Of a stretch of DNA of 64,000 bases, positions 57,734-64,000 are shown piece by piece. This stretch comes from Pontibacter ruber. GTDB taxonomy: Bacteria > Bacteroidota > Bacteroidia > Cytophagales > Hymenobacteraceae. The position numbers and the translations under genes are program-made. The stretch is taken from NCBI RefSeq assembly GCF_023630205.1, contig NZ_JALPRR010000003.1, forward strand, positions 930,001 to 994,000. Reading direction: 5' to 3'. Numbering within the stretch: the first letter of the stretch is position 1; each line of letters starts with the position of its first letter. Below the pieces are notes generated by a model, which did not search any database, was not told where the DNA came from, and saw nothing but the letters and a program-made list of their open reading frames with translations.

Positions 57734-58459
57734 TTAAAGCCGGGCCTCCTGCCAGCGCATGCGATAAGCATTCCTGGCTGTAAGGCCAAGTTTTTTGACC
57801 AGTCTGTAGTTTACGAGGGCACCAACCGGAGCCCCGATAATAGGTATGAGCTGTGCTAGTTTGGCCAAGTCGATGTAGTCGCGGTATTCCTGCTGAAAAG
57901 TACGCCAGTCGAATTGGTGGATGTCTTCTGGCAGTAGGTGTTTTTGGCTTTCCCAATCTACCATTTGCAGATATACTTTCCGGCGGTGTTCTTTGCTGCT
58001 GAAGGCTAACTGGAAAATGTGAAGCAGGTATATCCTTTCCCGGTAATCGTCCAGGGAGTAGCCATAGCGGGCTGCAATTTCGTAGAGCAGTTTCAGTTTC
58101 AGGCCAAGCAGCAGGGGGAAATCAGCAAGACCCAGCAAAATGCCCCCTGCGCCAGTAATGCCCCCTTCGGCTGCTGCGGCTTTCTGGTAAAAAGAGATGC
58201 GCTCCTCTACCAGCCGCTCCCGTACCTGCAAGGGTAAATCTTCCAATGGCTTCCTGGAAATAGCCTCTGCTCCGAACAAGGCAGCTCTTACCATCTGCTT
58301 GATGGCGGCAGTTATGGCCTGGTGTACTTTCTCCGGAATAAAGCTGTTAAGCTTGTACTGAGCTTTCCGAGCCAACCTGTCTGCCAGCGAGGGAGGTTGC
58401 AGCATGCGCTCCTGCCAGTTTCTTAATTCGTGGAGAGCAAACTCTTCGTAGGAGATCAT
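57734..58459 (-). CDS. EcsC-family protein
   Basis: 241 aa. The central GGITGAGGILLGLADFPLLLGLKLKLLYEIAARYGY (about 98-134, in pieces) and the C-terminal IGAPVGALVNYRLVKKLGLTARNAYRMR are typical of EcsC proteins, which are peripheral membrane proteins of unknown biochemical role linked to ABC transporters in Bacillus. No transporter is next to it. Basic at both ends; one hydrophobic stretch. Monocistronic and divergent from the methyltransferase-glycosyltransferase gene (240-bp gap). Confidence 0.85.
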   Translation of the reverse strand: MISYEEFALHELRNWQERMLQPPSLADRLARKAQYKLNSFIPEKVHQAITAAIKQMVRAALFGAEAISRKPLEDLPLQVRERLVEERISFYQKAAAAEGGITGAGGILLGLADFPLLLGLKLKLLYEIAARYGYSLDDYRERIYLLHIFQLAFSSKEHRRKVYLQMVDWESQKHLLPEDIHQFDWRTFQQEYRDYIDLAKLAQLIPIIGAPVGALVNYRLVKKLGLTARNAYRMRWQEARL

Positions 58460-58699
58460 AGAAGTCAGCGGAATTTTTAAGTACTCGTTTTACGTACTAT
58501 CACACCTGGGTGCCTTGTAAATCAAAGATAAACATTCTCTTCAGTTTAAAACTATAAAGTATAAGTACAGCAAACTCCAGCCTGTACTAACTGCAGCATT
58601 TTATACTTTACTATGTAACATATTAGGATAAAGCGCAGTTACAATTGTATTTGATGAGCATGCATTAGTGCAAATTTATTTGTTAAAAACGGGAGCAAT

Positions 58700-60223
58700 A
58701 TGGCAGATTCAGTTAGCGTACTGGGGTTGCGGGAACGGTTACGGGATGAATATTGGCAGAAGCATGATCCCATACTTGCCGACAGGCTCATGTGGAGAGC
58801 ACAGTCGTTCCGCCACCTGGTGCACTTACTGCCCGGGCAAAGTATACTTGAACTTGGCTGCGGACAGGGTTTCTTTACGGAGCAGTTGGTTGAAGTATCC
58901 CGGGGGGAGAACCCGATAACAGCAGTTACATTTTCGGCTGATCTACCGGTTGCTCTAGAAACAGTGGAGTATATGCAATCAGCTGCGCTTCCCGGAAATC
59001 TTGAGGGACGCCAGTTCGACTATGTGGTTGCCATGGACGTACTGGACAAGGAAAATTGTTCCTGGCTTTTGCAGCAGGTGTACGGGTTGCTAAAGCCCGG
59101 AGGGCAGATCATTTTTTACGAGAGCAATCCCTGGAATGTCTTTCTGCAGGGGAAACGGGCTTTGCTCAGGCTTTTCGGCAAAGCGGATCAGCGCCGGCTG
59201 CTTAACAGAACCGAGCTCTTCGAGATGATCTCTGAGATCGGGTTTATCCGGATCTTTGCCGCTTTCAACGATTTCGTGTTTGCCCCCTTAACACCAAGAG
59301 GCGTATGGCTACTCAGGAACCTGTCTATCATGCTTGAGAACCTTGCCTTTGTACGTACGCTCGCAGGATCCATACTTTTGCATGCACAGAAACCTCCCAA
59401 AAACCTGCCTCTGCCTGAAGTTTCGCTGTGCGACCATGCGGAGTTAAAACAGGCTGTATCAGTAGTAGTGCCCTGCCACAACGAAGAAATGAATCTGGAG
59501 CCGCTTGTAAGGCAGATAGTAAGCTTTTATGGCGATTACTTGTTTGAGATCATACTTGTAGATGACAACAGCCGGGACAATACAAGAGGTGTAATCGAGC
59601 AGTTAACCTTTCAATACCCGATCATAAAGCCCGTGTTCAGAACGCCACCTAATGGCGTAGGCAGAGCGTTGATGGATGGCTATAAAGTAGCTAGGGGCAA
59701 GTATGTGTTGTCGATGGACTGCGATTTCCAGCACCTGTTGCCCGAGCTGCGCGATATATTTGATGAAGCCGCTACCGGGTGTGATGTCGTGATCGGCAGT
59801 CGTTTTTCTCGCCACAGTGTTTTGCTGAATTATCCTTTTCAAAAAATTGTAGCCAACAGAGGTTTTCACTCGCTGGCCCGTGTATTGCTTGGACGGCGTT
59901 TCCGCGACCTGACCAATAACCTGAAGCTTATGCGCAGGGAAGTAGTCGAAAAACTGGAGCTGACACAACCGGGTTTTGCCATTAATGCCGAAACAGGTCT
60001 GCTGCCCGTTATGATGGGCTACGACGTTCGGGAAGTGCCGATTTCCTGGATCAACCGTACGCCTGATATGGGCGTTTCTTCTTTTAAACTGGTGAAAGTA
60101 GGAGGGGGGTATTGGCAGGTGCTTCTGCGGTTATGGCTCAAGTCGCTTTTCAGGAAAAAGGCATATTACCCGGCTACAGAGTTCCGGCGCTTCCGCAAGC
60201 TTGAATCTTTTGGACCAGTATAA
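58700..60223 (+). CDS. Methyltransferase-GT2 glycosyltransferase fusion
   Basis: 507 aa. Residues 1 to about 240 are a class I SAM-dependent methyltransferase (SILELGCGQGFFTEQL about 48-63, later FDYVVAMDVLDKENC and LLKPGGQIIFYESNPW). Residues about 250-507 are a GT2 enzyme of the dolichyl-phosphate mannosyltransferase type (VVVPCHNEEMNLEPLV, ILVDDNSRDNT, LSMDCDFQHLLPEL, VVIGSRF). The C-terminal end has basic residues but no strong membrane helices. Fusion of these two folds is uncommon. With the GT39-type gene downstream (96 bp) it may load a sugar onto polyprenyl phosphate. ATG 58700 is preceded by GGGAGCAA, a weak ribosome-binding site. Confidence 0.88.
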   Translation: MADSVSVLGLRERLRDEYWQKHDPILADRLMWRAQSFRHLVHLLPGQSILELGCGQGFFTEQLVEVSRGENPITAVTFSADLPVALETVEYMQSAALPGNLEGRQFDYVVAMDVLDKENCSWLLQQVYGLLKPGGQIIFYESNPWNVFLQGKRALLRLFGKADQRRLLNRTELFEMISEIGFIRIFAAFNDFVFAPLTPRGVWLLRNLSIMLENLAFVRTLAGSILLHAQKPPKNLPLPEVSLCDHAELKQAVSVVVPCHNEEMNLEPLVRQIVSFYGDYLFEIILVDDNSRDNTRGVIEQLTFQYPIIKPVFRTPPNGVGRALMDGYKVARGKYVLSMDCDFQHLLPELRDIFDEAATGCDVVIGSRFSRHSVLLNYPFQKIVANRGFHSLARVLLGRRFRDLTNNLKLMRREVVEKLELTQPGFAINAETGLLPVMMGYDVREVPISWINRTPDMGVSSFKLVKVGGGYWQVLLRLWLKSLFRKKAYYPATEFRRFRKLESFGPV

Positions 60224-60319
60224 TAAAGTGTAATTGCTGTTTTCGGGGCACTTCTTTACCAGGTATTATTCAGTTTTTAGCAAAGTTGACCGGCATGTTT
60301 CACCTCTAAAGCCATACGC

Positions 60320-62038
60320 ATGGAGCTCGATACTTATAGTCTGAAAAACAGCAGCAAAGAAGAGGTAAATACAGAAAGCCTGCAAGCAGCGCCTGTGCCT
60401 GAAAAGTACAGCAGGTGGGAACTGCTCTTGCCTGTGCTTGCCATCCTGTCGCTGCTCATTGCCTGTATCATTATCTCTCCTAAAAAGTATTTCTGGAACG
60501 ACGAGCTCTATTCTTACTATTTTACCTCGGATCCTTCTTTTTCAGGTATGTTGGCTGCTTTCCATGACAAGATCAACAACACGCCGGTCTTATACTTCGC
60601 GCTAGGATGGGTCTGGGATAAGGCATTCGGCTCTTCAGAACTATCGCTCCGCTTGTTCTCTTCGCTGAGCATGGGGCTTGCCTTGCTCGTGACCTGGATA
60701 ACGGTGCGGCGGCAGTATTCTTTTTGGGCAACATCGATCGGTATACTGGGAGTTTTCTGTACTTCCCAGATCATACTTTTACAGAATGCCGAGGCCCGTA
60801 TGTATGGTTTGTTCCTTGCCTTATGTGCGCTGGGCCTATACTTTTACGATCATTTCAACAGGAATCAGAAGCCATCAAACCGGATGTTGTTCCTCAACCT
60901 GCTGGTGCATGCGGGCATTGTACATACGCACCTTTTCGGCGGGTTCTACAGTGGGGCCATACTTCTGGCCTTGTTCTTATCCGACAGGTATTATTCACGG
61001 TTCAGACCAAAGGTGTACCTTTCTGTTATACTTAGCTGGCTTACCATACTCTTTTACCTTCCTTCTTTTTTCATTCAGGCCGACGCAGGCAAACCCCGCA
61101 CCTGGATACCGGTGCCGTCTGTAACAGATTTACTCGACCTGCTAAACATCCTGGCACCCTCTTTTTTTCAGTTAGGTTTTGTTGTACTGCTGCTGGCAGT
61201 GGCAGGCCTGCACATGTACAGGAAGGAAGCTATGACGGATAGAAGTACAACAGCAGGAGCGGAGAAAAATCTCAACACTGAAGTTCCGCTGCTGATCTTA
61301 GCCGCCCTGTTTATACTTATGCCTGTGTTTATCTGGGGTTTTTCCCGCACCATAAAACCTATTTTTTACGACCGCTACATGATACCAAGCGCTTTGGGTT
61401 GGGTTATTTTCCTGGCCTATTTTGCTTCCAGAACAACGGATTCTCAAAAGATTTTGGAGTTTTCCAGTGCTACCAAAAGCTGGGCTAAAAAAGGAAGCGC
61501 AGTTATGATGCTGATCGTAGCGGGTGCATTGATCTACTATCCGGTGCATGAGGCCAGGAAGTTACCCAAACAAACGCCACCGGATGCATTCGCGACAGAC
61601 GGGTATGATGACCTGCCCTTGGTGGTGTCGTTCTCTCATATCTTTCTGCAGACCCAGCACTATTCACCGCAGCGCAAAAAGTTTTTCTTTATACTGGACT
61701 GGGAAGCAGCTGTAGATGAAAACAGCGGTTTGTTCAGTCCTCAGGAGTACAAACACCTGGACGCGATCAGGCGCAATTACCCCGAGCGTTTCGGCAACAA
61801 CATCCTTACGTCTGATGAATTTCTCAGCCGCTTTGACAGGTTCCTTGTGGCCGATTACCCTGATTATACACGCAAGTGCCCTGCCGAGCCAAGGGGAATG
61901 GCTACTGCCCGTGCCTGGATTGATGTGCATTGCCCGCAATGGGTAGAAATGCGATTGCTGAATAACGCCAGGTATAAAGTTACCTACCTGAACAACTCCT
62001 ATTGGTATACCATGTTATTGGTCGAAAAACAGAAATAG
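60320..62038 (+). CDS. GT39/ArnT-type membrane glycosyltransferase
   Basis: 572 aa integral membrane protein with about ten hydrophobic helices over residues 38-420. The first periplasmic loop has WNDELYSYYF (about 58-67), holding the acidic pair used by PMT/ArnT enzymes to take sugar from a polyprenyl-phosphate donor. A long soluble C-terminal region (about 430-572) follows. It lies 96 bp after the methyltransferase-GT2 gene, which could make the donor. Acceptor unknown. Ends 9 bp from the convergent epimerase gene. Confidence 0.85.
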   Translation: MELDTYSLKNSSKEEVNTESLQAAPVPEKYSRWELLLPVLAILSLLIACIIISPKKYFWNDELYSYYFTSDPSFSGMLAAFHDKINNTPVLYFALGWVWDKAFGSSELSLRLFSSLSMGLALLVTWITVRRQYSFWATSIGILGVFCTSQIILLQNAEARMYGLFLALCALGLYFYDHFNRNQKPSNRMLFLNLLVHAGIVHTHLFGGFYSGAILLALFLSDRYYSRFRPKVYLSVILSWLTILFYLPSFFIQADAGKPRTWIPVPSVTDLLDLLNILAPSFFQLGFVVLLLAVAGLHMYRKEAMTDRSTTAGAEKNLNTEVPLLILAALFILMPVFIWGFSRTIKPIFYDRYMIPSALGWVIFLAYFASRTTDSQKILEFSSATKSWAKKGSAVMMLIVAGALIYYPVHEARKLPKQTPPDAFATDGYDDLPLVVSFSHIFLQTQHYSPQRKKFFFILDWEAAVDENSGLFSPQEYKHLDAIRRNYPERFGNNILTSDEFLSRFDRFLVADYPDYTRKCPAEPRGMATARAWIDVHCPQWVEMRLLNNARYKVTYLNNSYWYTMLLVEKQK

Positions 62039-62047
62039 CAGGACGTG

Positions 62048-63112
62048 CTATACTTCTTTTACAGCTAACCGGTTGGTCCATGCCTGGTATATCTCCTGAA
62101 AAGTATCACTCAGGTTTTTGGTAAGATTCCAGTCCGAGTAATGGGATTTGATTTTGGTAAGATCGCTGTAGTAGCAGATGTGATCGCCGATGCGGTTTTG
62201 GTCTACATAGCTGTACTTCATCGGTACCCCGGATATACTTTCGATCAGCTTAAATGCTTCCAGAACAGAGATCGCGTTCTCTTTTCCGCCCCCGATGTTG
62301 TATACTTCCCCTGCCCGGGGAGCTTCTGCAAAGGCATAGCAAAAGTTGGCCACATCGTAAGCATGGATGTTATCGCGTACCTGTTTTCCTTTGTAGCCAT
62401 AAACGGTGTATTCCTTCTCCTCCAGATTGCACTTGATCAGGTAACTTAAAAAGCCATGCAGTTCCACTCCCGCGTGGTTGGGGCCCGTAAGGCAACCGCC
62501 CCGCAGGCAACAGGTAGGCATGTCGAAATAGCGGCCATATTCCTGAACCATCACATCGGCGGCAACTTTCGAAGCACCGAAGAGCGAGTGTTTGCTCTGG
62601 TCGATCGGGAAGTCTTCTGCTATGCCTTTGGTATAAACCGGATCATCATACTCCCACCTCAGTTCTTCCTCTCGTAACAGGATGGAGTTGGGCCGGTCGC
62701 CGTATACTTTGTTTGTGGACAGAAAGACAAAGGGCACCTGTTTGCTGTAGCGCCGCACACCCTCCAGCAGGTTAAGAGTACCGACCGCGTTGGTGTCAAA
62801 ATCTTCGAAAGGGATAGAACTGGCTTTATCGTGGCTGGGTTGGGCTGCGGTGTGTACAACCGCATTCGGCTCTATTGCTTCGATGAGGTTTAGTACCTCG
62901 TTCCTGTCCCGGATGTCGAGTTCGTGGTGGGTAAAAGAAGCGAGTTGCTCTTCCAGGCGTTTCTGGTTGCGGCGGTTGTCGCCGGAAGGACCAAAAAAGT
63001 AGGCGCGCATGTTGTTGTCTATGCCGTGCACGTCCCAGCCTTTGCTGCTAAAGAAGTTACATACTTCAGAACCTATCAACCCCGATGAACCCGTTACCAA
63101 TATTCTTTTCAT
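62048..63112 (-). CDS. NAD-dependent sugar-nucleotide epimerase (CDP-paratose 2-epimerase-like)
   Basis: 354 aa extended SDR. NAD loop [14 protein letters not shown] (8-21); the Thr in [12 protein letters not shown] (about 131-142), whose TNKVYG is characteristic of the CDP-paratose/tyvelose epimerase group; the usual Tyr-x3-Lys pair is not plain, the candidate region being [17 protein letters not shown]. The substrate is probably a nucleotide sugar for surface polysaccharide, but paratose itself should not be assumed. A strong Shine-Dalgarno (AGGAGGT) precedes ATG 63112. Convergent with the GT39-type gene. Confidence 0.85.
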   Translation of the reverse strand: MKRILVTGSSGLIGSEVCNFFSSKGWDVHGIDNNMRAYFFGPSGDNRRNQKRLEEQLASFTHHELDIRDRNEVLNLIEAIEPNAVVHTAAQPSHDKASSIPFEDFDTNAVGTLNLLEGVRRYSKQVPFVFLSTNKVYGDRPNSILLREEELRWEYDDPVYTKGIAEDFPIDQSKHSLFGASKVAADVMVQEYGRYFDMPTCCLRGGCLTGPNHAGVELHGFLSYLIKCNLEEKEYTVYGYKGKQVRDNIHAYDVANFCYAFAEAPRAGEVYNIGGGKENAISVLEAFKLIESISGVPMKYSYVDQNRIGDHICYYSDLTKIKSHYSDWNLTKNLSDTFQEIYQAWTNRLAVKEV

Positions 63113-63381
63113 GTATACCTCCTTTTATAGTTGCCATTACCAGAAAGTTTTAAGAGAGAAGCAGTGTGTAGACTGGTGTTTATGAATAAGTTGCGTTGGT
63201 TTTGTACCTGTATTAGCAGGTTATTGTTGCGGAAGGAAGTAAACAGTACTAAATGAAGGTTGAATAGTATCTGAATACAGGTTTAGCAACGAACCGAAAC
63301 AGGCGCAATGATGTTGAATACAAACCCCTCCAACTGAACAGACGGAGTACCAAACCTACACTTTATAAGGTAGCTCTAGCT

Positions 63382-64000
63382 ATGAGAATTAAATTTCTAA
63401 AAGAAAGCAGCACACGTTCCGGCTACCGGAAAGCTGTTTCTTTTTTACTCCATAAGTATACCTTCGGGGCTGTCGCAGTCCTGCTCACAGTCGGCCTCTG
63501 GGCAGCAGGTCCGCCCTTGGCAGGTACTGAGCCCATCGTGCTCCGATCCGAGCCCATGTCTTTCACCCCAAAGGAGTTTTACATAGTTGATGTACTCGAT
63601 GAGCGTGCAGATAAAAAGGCTGTAGCTTACCTGTTGCCTGCTATTGCCAGCACGGCACAGGCTGCTAAAGCGCTGCCAGTAGATCTGCAGGGAGGAGGGC
63701 ATACTGCTATCCGGCAGTTTATCAGGCAGAGCCTGCGCCGCGATACCAAACTGCGCCCCGTAGTGGTGCGCCTGAAAGAATACAAGGCAACCGAAAAACC
63801 CGGCGCGAACGGACGCGTGGATGGCCAGGTAATGGTGAACATGGCATTTGAGCTGCAGCGAAAAGGCGAGAATGTTCCGCTGGTGGAGTACAGTGGCGGA
63901 GCCCGCTACACCCGTTCGGCTGCGCAACAAATGGCGATAGAACCGCTGTTACGGCAATCATTGGTAGAGGCCGTGCGCTACCTGAACACCTGGATGGACA
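63382..64000 (+). CDS. Exported protein of unknown function, 3' end cut by window
   Basis: The frame is open from ATG 63382 to the edge (206 codons seen). The N-terminus MRIKFLKESSTRSGYRKAV is basic and is followed by a hydrophobic segment (residues about 28-48, TFGAVAVLLTVGLWAAGPPLA) that looks like a signal peptide or anchor. The mature part is mixed alpha/beta (EPIVLRSEPMSFTPKEFYIVDVLDERADKKAVAYLLP...). No family recognised. Its true length cannot be given. Confidence 0.7.
   Translation, partial: MRIKFLKESSTRSGYRKAVSFLLHKYTFGAVAVLLTVGLWAAGPPLAGTEPIVLRSEPMSFTPKEFYIVDVLDERADKKAVAYLLPAIASTAQAAKALPVDLQGGGHTAIRQFIRQSLRRDTKLRPVVVRLKEYKATEKPGANGRVDGQVMVNMAFELQRKGENVPLVEYSGGARYTRSAAQQMAIEPLLRQSLVEAVRYLNTWMD

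Noticed and set aside
57585-57956. 123-codon open frame overlapping the EcsC gene end
   Set aside because: Most of it overlaps EcsC out of frame, and the rest is AT-rich spacer without similarity.

Overview
The window looks like chromosome from a Bacteroidota bacterium, most likely a cytophagalean of the Hymenobacteraceae (Pontibacter-like). The pointers are two proteins with type IX secretion (T9SS) C-terminal sorting domains, a GH97 (SusB-type) glucosidase, a GbsR/MarR-controlled RND pump, a TAnnTTTG-type promoter element and near-balanced base composition. The taxonomic call is inference. I saw no tRNA, rRNA, CRISPR array, insertion sequence or prophage.

Layout. 1-5.9 kb: an RND efflux operon on the minus strand (regulator, TolC, adaptor, permease cut by the left edge) with two matching 26-bp operator-like sites. 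6.0-22.8 kb: a complete complex I operon on the minus strand, nuoA-B-CD-E-F-G-H-I-J-K-L-M-N, with nuoC and nuoD fused. It is led by a CBS-domain gene and interrupted by a DUF4242 gene and an alpha/beta-hydrolase gene. 23-33.8 kb: a mixed accessory stretch with a small acetyltransferase, GH97 glucosidase, two membrane proteins, a HEPN-like protein, a large secreted BNR-repeat protein, a GNAT acetyltransferase and an unknown protein. It carries two attC-like sites and several hairpin repeats. 33.9-44.8 kb: a [NiFe]-hydrogenase locus. hypA-B-F-C-D-E (minus) is divergent from hoxF, a fused hoxUY, hoxH and hoxW (plus), giving an NAD-linked group 3d type enzyme with all its maturation factors. 44.9-50.8 kb: a minus-strand operon, convergent with hox, for an SDR oxidoreductase, an acetate-CoA ligase-type enzyme, a 2-oxoacid dehydrogenase E1alpha/E1beta/E2 and an acyl carrier protein. 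50.9-57 kb: two tandem secreted beta-helix T9SS proteins. 57.7-64 kb: an EcsC protein, a methyltransferase-glycosyltransferase fusion, a GT39-type membrane glycosyltransferase, a nucleotide-sugar epimerase and a truncated exported protein.

How the genes may work together. Complex I and the NAD-reducing hydrogenase share the NADH pool. The hydrogenase could burn H2 to NADH or vent excess NADH as H2, and the neighbouring 2-oxoacid dehydrogenase/acetate-CoA ligase operon would generate NADH and acyl-CoA. This link is inferred from gene order only.

The most unusual signals are: (1) the heptamer AAGTATA/TATACTT, counted by eye about 110 times on both strands against about 8 expected, inside and between genes and in several reading frames; (2) a single-polypeptide fusion of hydrogenase subunits HoxU and HoxY; (3) attC-like sites next to solitary small genes without a visible integrase; (4) a modular hairpin repeat family; (5) mosaic base composition within one of two T9SS paralogues.
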